Shown here piece after piece: positions 47,224 through 58,860 of a DNA stretch of 64,000 nucleotides (its first letter is position 1; the number at the start of each line of letters is the position of its first letter). The stretch is from Clarkia xantiana subsp. parviflora (Eukaryota; Streptophyta; Magnoliopsida; Myrtales; Onagraceae): contig JAPTYO010000009.1 in assembly GCA_036873135.1 (NCBI GenBank), positions 21,225,756 to 21,289,755 of the forward strand, in the 5' to 3' direction. The notes below the pieces were generated by a model. That model had not been told where the DNA came from. It saw only the letters and a program-made list of their open reading frames with translations, and ran no database searches. A program made the position numbers and the translations under genes.

Positions 47224-50200
47224 ATGGTTCATCCTAAAGATGCAAGGCACGCTCGAAGATTGAAAGTTAAATTCAAAAGACTTCGGAAATTGTATGTGCA
47301 GACGGTCCAATCTACAGACGTGGTAAATCTGTTAAAATCAACAGAATCTGAAGAACGCATGGCTGAAGTATATACTGCAGAAATTCAATTACTGTTACAG
47401 ATATATTCAACCACTGCAGTTGAAGATCTTGATGTTGGATACACGTTGCTCGCGAAATTAGCTGACTTATACAAGCAACCACAGCCATCGTGTATGCATT
47501 ACTTTAACACGCGTATAATTCCAACAAATATTTTTATATATCTAAACGACTTTTGCAAACATTTTTTTTTTTAATTTTACAACAGCCTTGGATGTCAGGT
47601 TTATCCATCGGATGAACCAAGCCGATACAATATACGATCTACCAGCGACAATTCCAACAATAAAACCACGGTTTCATACCCGTAAGTCATGCTAACTTTT
47701 AATATTAATTCGTTCATGTGATTTAACTAACTTGGTACTGTTTATAATTTTTTAAAACATACAGGTAAACGAAAAGCCAGAACAGTAGAATTGGGAAGTT
47801 CTTCACAATTACCAAACGAACGTGCTGCTATGAATGGTAATATACCATTAATTCGTATACTGCACTTTTATTATTATGTTGATATCATTACTTGTGATTT
47901 ATTACTGCAAACACATATAATACTGCAAACAAATAATTACAGAGAATTCACAAAAGCCAATCAGGAACTTTGAAGCACTTGATCGATGGGTTAATGAAGC
48001 GTTCAACTTTGGAAAGCCTACAGTTTTTTGTGAACATTGTAGTGCAATTCATTGGTTAGAAGAAAAAACAAGCAAATCACCCAAATCAAGACCGACATTC
48101 AATATGTGTTGCTTGAGTGGCCGGGTTCAACTTCCTTTGCTACAAAGTCCTCCACCACCCTTGTGCAATCTTCTACAAAATGCAGATTTTAAAGCCAATA
48201 TACGAAAGTATAACTCTATTTTTGCTTTCACGTCAATGGGAGGTCAAATAGATAAATCACTCACTGATAGAGGGCCATATACTTTTCGAATCACTGGCCA
48301 CAATTACCATAGAATAGGATCATTGCTGCCTGTCGAAGGAAACCGTCCTGCGTTTGCTCAGATGTACGTACATGATACAGAGCACGAAGTGGAAAATCGA
48401 ATGAGTGTCGTCTCAAAGAAACAGGGGTCTTCGGATATAAATGAAAACATTGTACGGTCGTTAATACAAATGTTGAATCAACATAATCCATTGGTTCAAG
48501 TTTTCAGGCAGGCACGTGACCGTTTCAGAGATTCCCCTCAATCAGAAATACGAATCCAGTTAATTGCAGGCCGTCATAAAGATGCTCGAGTGACAAACCT
48601 TCCTACTGCTTCGGAGGTAGCAGCTATAATTGTCACTGATCCCCAAACTGGCACGTATGCAAGAGATATCATCGTTGAGCATAAGAAACAAGGCGTCAAG
48701 CGAATAAGTGAACGACATCCTAGCTTTATGGCACTCCAATATCCTTTATTATTTCCATATGCAGAGGATGGTTTTACAGATGAGACGGAGCATAAACAAT
48801 TTTGCCAAGGAAGGAAATTCAAAAGGAGTAAATGCAGTGAACGAGAGTACTTTGCATTTAGAATCCAACAACGAAGATGTGAACCATCGACACTTATGCA
48901 AAGTGGTCGTCTACTTCTTCAATACATGGTTGATGCCTTCATGTGCATAGAGGAGGGAAGGTTTAACTGGTTTAGGCAAAATCAAACCAAATTTCGTTCT
49001 GATCTCTACAAAGGTCTTTCTGATGCTGTCTCGCGAGGGGATCGAAATGCTTCTGAAGTTGGTAAAAAAGTTGTGTTACCGTCGAGGCATGTTGGTAGTC
49101 CTCGATACAGGGAACAAAACTACCAAGATGCTATGGCGATTTGCAGATTTGCCGGCTTTCCTGATTTATTCATAACATTTACGTGCAATCCTAAATGGCC
49201 GGAAATCAAAGCCTTCCTTGATGAATTACCAGGGCAAAAAGTAGAAGAACGCGTTGACATAGTGAATAGAGTTTTCCACATTAAGTTGAAAGAACTCCTT
49301 CACGATTTGAAGAAGAAGGAAATTTTTGGGAAGACAACTGGAGGTAACAAACTTACAAATTATGTTCACTTCTTTCTCATAATTCATAATTTATAATTTC
49401 ACTTACAAAGGCTAATATATATAAACCGTGGCATTTACCCTTTTTCCCCAGTTGTGTATGCAGTCGAGTTCCAAAAGCGAGGGTTACCACATGCACACAT
49501 TTTATTGTTTCTGCATCCAGATTCAAAAATTAGAACGGCATCTGACATCGACGAAATAATATCAGCTGAAATACCTGATAAGATTTCGGATCCTGTTGCT
49601 TATGATGTTGTTCAACAACACATGGTCCATGGTCCGTGTGGACTTCGTAACTCTAAATGTCCTTGCATGGTGGACAATCGATGTTCCAAACTCTATCCGA
49701 AAAGCTACAATTCTGTTACTACTATTGATGACGACGGTTTCCCAGTCTATCGAAGGCGTGAAGACAACCGCGAAATCAATCGAAATGGAGAGTTCTTTGA
49801 TAATCGTGATATTGTACCTTATAATCGTTCTTTGTTAGTGAAGTATCGAGCTCATATTAATGTGGAAATTTGTAATCGGTCAACTGCTGTGAAATATCTT
49901 TTCAAGTACATTCATAAAGGACCGGATAGAGCCGAATTTACTCTTTCAGATGCAGATTTGAATGACATCCCATCAACTTCCGCTGGAAAGTCATACGACG
50001 AAATCACAAAATTCGTCAACGGGCGATATGTCGGAGCAAGTGAAGCATGCTGGCGGATATATTCATTTGATATGTTTTATCGTGAACCTTCAGTAGAGAG
50101 ATTACCGGTGCATTTACAGAATGAGCAGATGATTCGCTTTAACGAGGATGACAGTATTGATCAAATTCTTGAGGATCCAAAAATTCATAAGACAATGTTA

Positions 50201-52857
50201 GTTGAATGGATGGAGACAAACAAGACAGACAATTCTGCCCACCATTTCACATATCCCGAATTCCCATCAAAGTACACCTGGGATAGCAAATCCAAAACAT
50301 GGAAAAAACGACAGGGCGGGGATACAATCGGACGGATGTACTACGTTCCACCAGCTTCAGGTAAATTATGAATTCATTTATTGAAAACTCATTTACATTT
50401 TCTACATTACATAAATCAAACTGCAAATCATAAAGAACCCATAGAAAAAATGGAACTTTGTTAATGAAATATAAGTCGATTTGAAAGTATCTTTGTAATA
50501 TAACAGAAAAGTAGAAACAATGAAATAGTTATTAAAGGAACAATTTTTTCAATCTTCAATGTGTATCTATCAATTTGTAGAAGACATGCTGTATCTCTCC
50601 TCTGAACGTAAATTGCAAGTAGTAGAACTTGAGTATTCGTTGAATGCACCTATATATTGTTATATCTGCTTCAAAACATTAAGCTCAATAATAATGATTT
50701 TCAACCATTGCAGGTGAACTCTTTTATTTACGCCAACTGTTAAATGTCCAGAAAGGTTGTCAATCATTTGAAGATATACGCACTGTCGATGGAACTATAC
50801 ATGATAGTTATAAAAAAGCTTGCTATGCACTCGGACTCCTTGAAGATGACAACGAGTGGAATGACGCGTTAACTGAAGCAAGCTCTTGGGCTATGCCATC
50901 TCAATTAAGACAACTTTTCACTACTATTTTGTCTCATTGTGAGGTGATAAGTCCAGTGAACCTGTGGGAAGCCCATTGGATACAGCTATCTGACGACTTC
51001 CAACGTCAACAACGGGCCGTTCTTAACTACCCTGAGTTAGTCCTATCAGATGGTGAAAAACGGAGCTTATGTCTATTTGAAATAGACAACATGCTACGAC
51101 AATGCGGGAAAAAACTTTCTGACTTTGAAGGAATGCCGCAGCCAAACAATTTGCATGTACAACGACTGCAAAACAGATTGTTAGCCGAAGAAACAAGATA
51201 CAACATTGCAGCGTTAAAACAAGAGTACAACAGGTTACACGCTATGTTAAATGTTGATCAACTAAAAGTTCATGATTCTGTGCTACATTCTGTTGAAAAC
51301 AATGCAGGCAAAGTTTTCTTTGTTTACGGATATGGAGGAACGGGGAAAACATTCCTTTGGAAAACTTTACTATCTCAGGTACTTACACTTCCTACTCAAT
51401 CAAATTATTCTTATTTCCCATACTTACATTTCCTTATGTGATTATATCGTAACATTTTTCCCCCAAATGTGTAACAGGTCCGTTCAACAGGAAAAATTGC
51501 ACTTGCTGTTGCAAATTCCGGGATAGCTGCATTGTTAATGCCGGGTGGCCGAACTGCACATTCTAGATTTCACATACCCTTGGACATAACATCTGAGTCA
51601 ACATGTTCGATTAAAAGGGGTACACAGTTGGCAGAATTGCTACAGCAAACATCACTTATTATTTGGGATGAAGCATCGATGTCAAACAAATTCAACATTG
51701 AAGCTGTTGATAGATCTTTGCGTGATGTCCTTGGTCAAATTAATCGTGCAAACATGGACAAGCCTTTTGGTGGTATAACAACTGTTTTCGGTGGGGATTT
51801 TAGACAAACTTTGCCTATCATCACTAAAGCAACCCGAGAAGAAACAGTCAGTTCATCTTTAAAAATGTCCTCTCTCTGGCAAACATGTGAGCTTTTCACT
51901 TTAACACACAACATGAGACTAGACAATCCTGATCTGTTGGAACAAGAGCGTGCTGCAATAGGAGAGTTCTCAGATTGGATTTTGCAGATTGGTATTGGCC
52001 CTAATCAATCCGATGAAAGTTGGATCAAAATCCCTCAAGATCTTCTACTTGACAGTAATTCTGATCCTGTCAAATCAATTGTTGATAGTACTTATCCAGA
52101 CCTTGCGTCGAATCTCTCTAATACAGATTATCTAATGGAAAGAGCCATCCTAACACCTTACAATGAAACAGTTGAGGAGATAAACTCATATACGATGGAC
52201 TCCCTTCCAGGAGAAGAACATCTATATTTTTCCTCAGACTCGGTCATCACGGATGAGTATAAGAGAGATGAAGCAGACCTTATGTACCCTATCGAGTTTT
52301 TGAACTCTATACGCCAATCAGGGGTGCCTAACCACCGCCTTTGTCTGAAAGTAGGAATTCCAGTGATGCTTCTACGGAATCTAAATCAAAGCTTAGGCCT
52401 TTGCAATGGAACAAGGTTAGTAATAACAAGGCTAAGCAGGTGGACAGTGGAAGCTCGAATTATCACGGGATCTAAAACCGGTGAAAAAGTACTTTTGCCA
52501 CGAATTATTCTAACAAGTCAAGACAAAAAGTGGCCTTTCACACTCAAGAGACGACAGTACCCATTAGCGGTATGTTTTGCAATGACTATAAACAAAAGTC
52601 AAGGGCAATCTCTAAACTCTGTTGGTGTGTATCTTCCTAGGCAGGTATGTATTTTATATAGATAATAACTTCAATAAATATATACTTTGGTGTAAATATT
52701 TATTAAATCTAATTGCAAACAGGTTTTTTCCCATGGACAACTTTACGTGGCCGTTTCACGTATTACTCGAAAAGAGGGCTTAAAAATTCTCAATGCAGAT
52801 CCTGATGCTCCATCCCGTGATATGGTGAAAAACATCGTTTATAAAGAAGTCATATAA
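47224..52857 (+). CDS. Helitron Rep/helicase transposase (RepHel), spliced, apparently intact
   Basis: Inferred exons are 47224-47491, 47586-47681, 47765-47836, 47942-49343, 49452-50360, 50714-51378, 51479-52644 and 52723-52857, all with GT/AG borders. In order, the protein has an N-terminal zinc-binding part (CEHCSAIHW...CCLSGRVQLP) and the Helitron-like N domain (FAFTSMGGQID). The Rep nuclease follows, with FITFTCNP, the HUH motif GLPHAHILLFL, and the two-tyrosine motif KYLFKYIHKG. A Pif1-family helicase comes last: Walker A GYGGTGKT, Walker B IIWDEASM, FGGDFRQTLPI, TINKSQGQSL and SHGQLYVAVSRI. HUH histidines and tyrosines are all present and no stop interrupts the exons. The enzyme nicks and unwinds DNA for rolling-circle-like transposition. 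The ATG choice is uncertain. Confidence 0.93.
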
Positions 52858-53007
52858 GGTAGATACATTTAAAAGTATACATGTAACACCATATTCTAAT
52901 AATAAACTAATACTAATGTAAATATTTCTAATGTGTATCTTTTCAGGTATAAATCATGCGAGTACTGTTATACATATGAACTATATTAATAATTCAATCT
53001 ACCATAG

Positions 53008-53426
53008 TGATGCAGGCGAAACCGAATAGATTTCAAAGATTTTTGGTCGTGAATAGTGTTTTTTTCGGGCGGACGTTCGGAATTTGGCGCGTGAATAGTG
53101 TTTTTCGATCAGAAACGGTGCTCCGGTTCAAAATCACAGCTACGCCGTGTAATACGCTGCTTTTTCGCCAAATTCCATCATTTAGGGCTTCAAAATTGCG
53201 TTTTAATATCATTTCGGGTCTTTTTTTGCAATTTTTAGTTTATTCGGGATTTGTTCGTTATTTTCGGTTATTTCGCAGTTTAGGGTTTTCTATTTAAGAC
53301 ATTGTTGGACGAATTTGCATTCAGTTTTATGATAAATCAGAAAATCGAGGTTTTTTCCTCAAATCGGCGTCAATTTTCGAGTATTCTTAAAATCAACGAA
53401 CTTGCGCTTCCTATCATGCTGCATCA
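53008..53426. mobile_element. Solo LTR or small LTR-like element, 419 bp (copy B)
   Basis: It starts TGATGCAGG, ends TGCATCA, and has a perfect 5-bp duplication CATAG (53003-53007 and 53427-53431). It is nearly the same as 27022-27439 and sits 150 bp behind the RepHel stop codon, outside the coding exons. Confidence 0.9.
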
Positions 53427-53431
53427 CATAG

Positions 53432-54849
53432 TAAAGCAGGTAATGCATACATTTTAATTATGTCAGTTATGATGTTTTAATTATGCGCATACATTTTTAC
53501 GATTAACGGTGCAGGCAACATACCGTCTCAAATTTTTGCATACATCCATTTTACATGTCATCAGATTTATTTCCTTCCGTTACAAACATTAATTTTTACC
53601 TAAAATCTAGGAACTTGACGGTGGCTACCAAATAGTGTTTAATTGCAAGGAGATGTTCAAATTTATGGCCTCACCAGAAGATGGTAAAAAATTATATATA
53701 CCCGGATCTCAACATACATATCTACCTTATATAATGAAATATAATGTAAAACTGGAAGACTTCAATTACTGCATAGAATGCTCTATAAGACATGAACTAT
53801 ATGAACTTATATAGGATTTCCAGTAGTTTCATTATTATGGTATAAATTTTACAAAAAAAAATTAAAACATATATAAACAACTCTTAAATTCACAAAAACA
53901 CTAATAACAAAAATTCATACATACAAAATAAAGTATATAAATCTAATTAACTTACTTTTTACTAAATTACAAAATCTTGCCTATCACGGTAATTATATTA
54001 AATTGAAGAACGTATATTTTCTTAAATAACAACATATATTTAGTACTCACAAAATCAAAAGAAAATAATTACATCAACAAAAATATATATATATAAACTA
54101 ACTTTACCTTAACAATTATTTTTTATCCTAAAATGCATTAAAACCAAGCAATTAATTTCATACAACTTATATATCAAATAATATAACCTTATGTTATACC
54201 ACTTATGGTACACCTTAAATATACACTAATAAAAACTTCTGTTATAGCTCTACAATTCTCCAACGAAGACGAGGAATTTTTTCAAATTTCATTTAACTGG
54301 ACTTTGTTGTTATATACGGTTCTCTTTCTAGGATAACGGTTTTCGTTTACAATATTTAACACTCTATTATCCGTCATTTACATTCAATTTAATTATTAAT
54401 GAGAAAATCAACGTTTTACTGCATACTTTGCAACAAAATCCAAAATATTAAATTAGTCTTTCCTAAATAAATTGCGTAAATGAACCGAACATCAATTTTA
54501 CCATCCGAAAAGTTCTACAGTTTTTTATTTTTCCTTTTACCAAGTTTATATTGTACTTTCTCACATGTATTTGCAGAATTTTTTTCTAAAATCTCATTTA
54601 TAGAAAAATTTGAAATACTCTTTTTAAAAAGTGGATTTTTTAAACATGTCTTTATCCTAACTCTAAGTATATGTGTATTCATTTAATCTTGATTTTTATT
54701 ATAAAAAAAAAAAAAAAAACCTTTCAAACTGGTAAATGATTGTAATTACGTATATAATATATTTCAACTAAAAAAAATGTTTAATGCAACAAACTCAAAA
54801 CATAATTTTAACCTTCCACATACAATTAACATATACGGTTTAACGAGTC
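53432..54849. other. AT-rich 3' region of the Helitron, no gene
   Basis: No recognisable protein. A short exon-like stretch (about 53611-53682, ELDGGYQIVFNCK...) is bordered by AG and GT but cannot be assigned. Confidence 0.4.
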
Positions 54850-54880
54850 GCCCCGCGCGTAGCGCGGGGTTAGCACCTAG
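54850..54880 (+). other. Helitron 3' terminal hairpin
   Basis: GCCCCGCGCGTAGCGCGGGG, then TTAGCACCTAG. The stem is eight G/C pairs with a three-base loop, 11 bases before the end. In Helitrons this hairpin signals termination of transposition. The same sequence, inverted, ends the Helitron at 55064. Confidence 0.93.
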
Positions 54881-55063
54881 TTAGTTTATGAAGAAGCCTA
54901 GTTTGAGAATAAGATTAACAAACAAACCTATTTTGGGAATTCACTCTTTTTTATTCTATTTTCTCCCCCATTTACAATGTAAAACACTACTCTATATATG
55001 GCTAACAAAGACCTAGAATTTAACTTTAATTAGGTAGTAAATTACGTTGATTTATTATAACAA
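54881..55063. other. Short stretch between two Helitron 3' ends
   Basis: It contains the right arm of the inverted-repeat element (to 54946), its target duplication (54947-54955), and about 108 bp of the split LTR. The two Helitrons face each other tail to tail across 183 bp. Confidence 0.75.
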
Positions 55064-55761
55064 CTAGGTGCTAACCCCGCGCTACGCGCGGGGCGATATG
55101 CTAAATTAAAAACATTAATATATATAAAAGATTAAAATTTTGTTCCGACTTACTTAGTTTTAGACCTATAATAATATATTAAAATTATGCACGGGTAACA
55201 TGAATTAAAAAAAAAAAAAAAACTGTTATAAAACTACATGTGATCACACAATTTTTCTCTTTATATTACAATTTTAAAACAATGAAAAAAAAAAATTAGT
55301 TATCTAGCCATTTATGTTATTCTTAACTCTTATATTTTTCTTATCTCTTGATACTAACAGCATAAATAGTTAACACCGCCAAAATTTACAAATACATCAG
55401 CAACAACCAAGTATAAACATGTTAATGGAATCCCCAAATGAGCACGAAACTCATCTATCTACATCTAAAAATGCCTCAAAAAGCTCAATAAATCTAAATG
55501 CCGTAAATCTACTCCTAGTTGCATAAACATCAACAGCAAAATCTTCTGAACTACATTACCTACACACATTACTATTATTAATCTCTGTTCCTTCTAAATC
55601 AACTACCAGCAGCACCGAACTCATTAGACTATGGAGAGATATTACCAACCGTAAAGATTAAGCAGAGCTTACTATTTTGGATACAGTTTCGAGCTAGACA
55701 GCCGCGCTACGGAGGTGCTCGGTAATTCTGTCTCTATTCAAGTATAAAAATAGCACCACAA

Positions 55762-56275
55762 TTAAATATATTGTATACTTATAGCATCTGATGACGATGA
55801 TGTTCTATCCACATAGTTGGATGCGGCTAGTAAGGCAGCACCGATTCTCGACCCGTCGTCTGTCACTTTCAGAATAATGTCCTTTGCTACTTCTTCACCA
55901 AGAATCTCAACTATTGCTTCATTCAAATAGTCCTTGAAAATGGAGTAGTTAGTGGAAAGTCCGCCTTCTATTATGCTTCTCATCTTGATTCCATCCCTAC
56001 CTATCTTCTTCAAAATTCCAACAATTCTTGCAGCTGCTAATCGAGCTGCTCTTTGGGTCACCACGCCGCATATATTTACAATCAATTTGCACACTTTTAG
56101 TGACTTTTAGTGAGAATGTGGTAAAATGAGGGAATCATTGGCATTAGATACATGAAAGAAATCTAGTTTCATATGGAGAGAAAATCAACTCACCTTAAGG
56201 ATCTCTCTCAAAATTCTTGCAACTTCTGCCAAATCAGGAGAATCGTCTCGTGCATTGCTACCATTAAAGGAGTCC
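55762..56275 (-). pseudogene. Captured hexokinase fragment (C-terminal exons, frameshifted)
   Basis: The last exon (about 56089-55762 on the minus strand) encodes a hexokinase C-terminus: VVTQRAARLAAARIVGILKK, then EGGLSTNY and DDGSRIGAALLAAS, as in plant HXK proteins. The preceding exon (about 56275-56194) carries LRTPLMVAMHE and, in another frame, DDSPDLAEVARIL. A one-base loss separates these, so the frame is broken. An intron with GT donor and AG acceptor is kept between the exons, which indicates capture at the DNA level and not from a processed mRNA. The catalytic N-terminal half and sugar-binding loops are absent, so no hexokinase activity is expected. Confidence 0.9.
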
Positions 56276-58179
56276 TAAGGTCACATGTGAGGGATAGAAG
56301 ACTGTCATGAATGACTCTAGAATGTAGTATTGTAGTGGTTCATAAGAAGATCAATACTAACATTTCAATATCGAAAATTGACAGAATGACTCTAAAAGAA
56401 TAGATTAAGGGTCTAAATAATCCTAACATGTATAACTAAATACTTTTAACACATATTATTATGGTGAAATAATTACCATATATTTGACTGACCAAGTCTT
56501 ATTTCAAGATCATGTATTAACTCACCAAGTAGTATTTCAGAATGTAGTGGTTCATTAGAATAACATTACTAACATTTTAATATCAATAATTGACAGAATG
56601 ACTCTAAAGGAAAATATTAAGTGTCTAAATACTCCTAACAGGTAAAACTAAACACTTTGAACACATTATTGTGAATAATTAAACATTTATTTGATTGACC
56701 AATACTTATTTTTCAGGGTCATTGGAAAGTTTGTTCTATTTCATTGTGCAAATTATCGATAAAAGCTGGTTGGAATCTGTAAAAGGAAAAAGTAATGCAG
56801 AAAACCTACCAGTACTATAACGAATGACACAAATGAGCTCCCTAACTTCATAGCAATATTAACATGAAACCAACCAAATATGATGAGTCAATGGCCAGTG
56901 GAATTCAATTGAATTGGTTGATTTTTGGGCACCAGAACCTTGCTGCTCTGATTTACACCTCCTGTTAATGAGTCGATGAAAGAGATTGAAATTTAGGGTT
57001 CCATGGAGAAGATGAATTCAGATGAAAACTCAATGACCTCAAAAACTAATTTTGATGGACACAGTCTCACATATCAGAAACCCAATATCGCAAGCTAATT
57101 ACTGTATTTCCCCTTAATTTGATATCAGACCATAATTTTTTTTTTCCTTAAAATGGTTACCAAGAAAATGGAAACAAATACAGAAGTTGGACCAAGACTT
57201 TATATAAATATAGCACATAAATACAATACATACATGACAAACATAAACAATAAATGAATACCTTTTCATATCGGTTTCCACCATGTTTCTCCTTTCATCC
57301 ATTGTAACCATTTTACGATCTTTGGAGAATCTGGCACGCTCGAAGGAGCAGCCGCAGCAGTTGATCTTCTTCATGTATATATATTGATGTCCCACATGTG
57401 CAACTTGAGCAATTCAATAATATAATAATAAGTTTTAGAAGAAATTAACATAAAAAAGAATCCAGCAACCTTATAGCTAGCAAAGAATCATGTACTATTA
57501 TATTTATGGCGTAAACGATACAGCATAGACTTAATCGATATAATCGACGGCTTCATCTTTAGAGAAACTTTCATCTCATTACCTTCAAGCTCTCGACGAC
57601 GCCAATGACGACCTCATGCTCGAGCCCACAATACTCACCCTCCGTATTCTCCCTAATTACGGGTGTTTTCCCTAATCACTGCGAACAGAGAATTAATTAA
57701 GCAGAGAAATTGAATTTGGATGGAAATTTTTTCTAGCGCTACCTACGGTTAAAGTCTCTCCCTCTCCATCCGACTCAGCTCTAGGCCCTCCAATTCCAAC
57801 TGCTCCTCCCGTGTCCGGCTCTCAACAGAAACGCATCAGAATGACCACCGAATCTAATTCTTCTTCATGTGTACTGGAAATTGTCGTTTAGAGAAACTAA
57901 TTTTCCCTTTCAATGGCGTGGAAATTGTCATATCCAAACTTTGAAATACGTAACGCCCTAGGTTTAAATGCAAACATAACGCCTATGGGTTATGGTTATA
58001 ATTGAATTCAATAGCAAACGGAGGAGAAGAAGACCGGAAGCCAAATCTGATATGTCGCGAGAAGCTCTCTCTTATCTTCATTCCCATGGCTGACGTGGCA
58101 CGATTACATCTTGTTAAAATGCTGATGTGGCATCACCAAATTAAACCACTCTCTCACATGTTCCCTTATATATATATAG
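56276..58179 (-). other. 5' part of the capturing Helitron, no assigned gene
   Basis: A minus-strand frame at 57395-57114 (MKKINCCGCSFERARFSKDR...) and a GC-richer patch at 57560-57830 could be exons of another captured gene, but I cannot identify them. The phrase AATGACTCTAAA(A/G)(G/A)AA(A/T)A...TTAAG(G/T)GTCTAAATA is repeated (56390 and 56595), and so is CTCACCAAGT-type sequence. Confidence 0.4.
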
Positions 58180-58415
58180 ATAAATTCTAAATATTCAGAA
58201 AATATACTTTAAATATTCAACAAATATTCTCTGCAATAAATAAAAATAACTATCCTAATTTAGGCTAGTCCTATCTTTAGAAACTTCGCGACCTTCCATA
58301 TCCAGATATTTCCTTTTTTAAACGCGTTACACATAACATTTTTAATCGTGTTATATACGTGTCGTGCGTACCAAAATTAGGTGTTTACACCAGCTGCAGG
58401 GTATGTTTGAACATG

Positions 58416-58802
58416 TTATGGTGGTGGAGGTGGGGTGGTGGTGGTGGTGGTGGTTGCGGATGCGCAAAGCCTTGGTTTCTTAAAGTTTCTCTGAATGCCA
58501 GAAGCTCTCGCTGCCATCATTGCAGGCGTTACAGTGGGAGCGGCCTGCTTGCCTTGTGCACCTACACCATGAGGTTGTTGATTCTCAGTCGGTATTCCAT
58601 AAGGTTGCTCATTCTCTACGTGTGTTCCGCGCTTTAAACCTGGCGGGGGTTGGTTGGTTTGAGCCGTGTGCTCTGATTGAGCATTGAGAGCTTGTTCCGA
58701 GGAAGTTATGGATACAAATTCTGGGATTTCTGAAGGACCTGCTTGGTTTCTCTTTGATGGTGCCTTGCGAGGCTCTCCCATGGTAGTCTTTCTCTTTGTC
58801 AT
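58416..58802 (-). pseudogene. Gag N-terminal fragment of retroelement 2
   Basis: The minus-strand frame from 58802 begins MTKRK and continues MGEPRKAPSKRN. It shares EQPYGIP and PTVTPAMMAA, in order, with the Gag start of retroelement 1 (2233-3000), and ends in a Thr/Pro-rich simple-repeat stretch. It is cut at 58390 by the insertion of the split LTR, so the rest of Gag is missing. The open frame extends upstream into the LTR, which is not coding. Confidence 0.75.
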
Positions 58803-58847
58803 ATAGCTGTTGCTGGTAAGCGAGTGCTTGTTCGTTCGAGTCTCACG

Positions 58848-58860
58848 GACGGTGCCAATA
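58848..58860 (-). other. Primer-binding site of retroelement 2
   Basis: On the minus strand TATTGGCACCGTC follows the LTR end; it is a TGGCACCG variant of the site at 2195. This shows that 58861-59518 is the 5' LTR. Confidence 0.72.

Larger units (their letters stand above)
41608..54880 (+). mobile_element. Autonomous-type Helitron with RPA and Rep-helicase genes (13.3 kb)
   Basis: The 5' end TCTATTATTATATATGCCC follows an A. The 3' end is the strong hairpin CCCCGCGCGTAGCGCGGGG, then TTAGCACCTAG, followed by T. Both hallmark plant Helitron genes are present in the same orientation: a spliced RPA70-like gene (42716-46002) and a spliced RepHel gene (47224-52857) with all catalytic motifs visible. 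A second possible 5' end (TCTATTATTATT, 46712) lies inside, beside a third copy of the leader sequence, so the element may be composite. A 419-bp solo LTR (53008-53426) is nested behind the RepHel stop. It lies inside the inverted-repeat element 40751-54946. Confidence 0.9.
40751..54946. mobile_element. Inverted-repeat (MULE-type) element containing a Helitron
   Basis: The left end GAGTAAATGCCCAAAGTAGG matches the inverted right end GAGTGAATTCCCAAAATAGG. Further inverted similarity (AAATAGGCCTCTTCAT against ATGAAGAAGCCTAGTTT) continues inward. A perfect 9-bp duplication TTTTTTATT lies at 40742-40750 and 54947-54955. Without the Helitron 41608-54880 the element is only about 0.9 kb and non-coding. 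The AT-only duplication is less convincing than a mixed one, but it falls exactly where homology to the solo LTR breaks. Confidence 0.78.
55064..58180 (-). mobile_element. Non-autonomous Helitron carrying hexokinase exons, minus orientation (3.1 kb)
   Basis: On the minus strand it starts TCTATATATATATAAGGG after an A and ends CGCCCCGCGCGTAGCGCGGGG plus TTAGCACCTAG before a T. The last 30 or so bases equal those of the RepHel Helitron 183 bp away. Removing it rejoins LTR sequence that lines up with 17710-17740, which confirms both ends. It lacks Rep and helicase but contains two exons of a hexokinase gene (55762-56275). It is therefore a gene-capturing, non-autonomous member that the neighbour could mobilise in trans. 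Confidence 0.9.
39156..58389 (-). mobile_element. LTR split by two nested insertions (same family as 16351-17912)
   Basis: Homology to the solo LTR at 16351-17912 runs in three pieces: 39156-40750, about 54956-55063 and 58181-58389. The first starts (T)ATCAGACCTAAGGCG and the last ends AATTAGGTGTTTACA. The gaps are filled by the inverted-repeat element 40751-54946 and the Helitron 55064-58180. Joining the pieces around the second gap gives a junction that lines up well with the solo LTR near 17710-17740. It is a 5' LTR in minus orientation, and its outer end falls inside the gag remnant of retroelement 2. Confidence 0.82.

Noticed and set aside
46477..47574. 365-codon open frame across the (TTA)n tract into the RepHel start
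   Set aside because: It includes a polytyrosine run from the microsatellite and the non-coding leader copy. Only the part from about 47224 matches a plausible RepHel N-terminus, so the upstream part was not called coding.
57114..57395. Possible extra captured exon in the hexokinase Helitron
   Set aside because: The protein could not be matched to hexokinase or another family from memory, and splice borders are unclear. It is noted only as unassigned.
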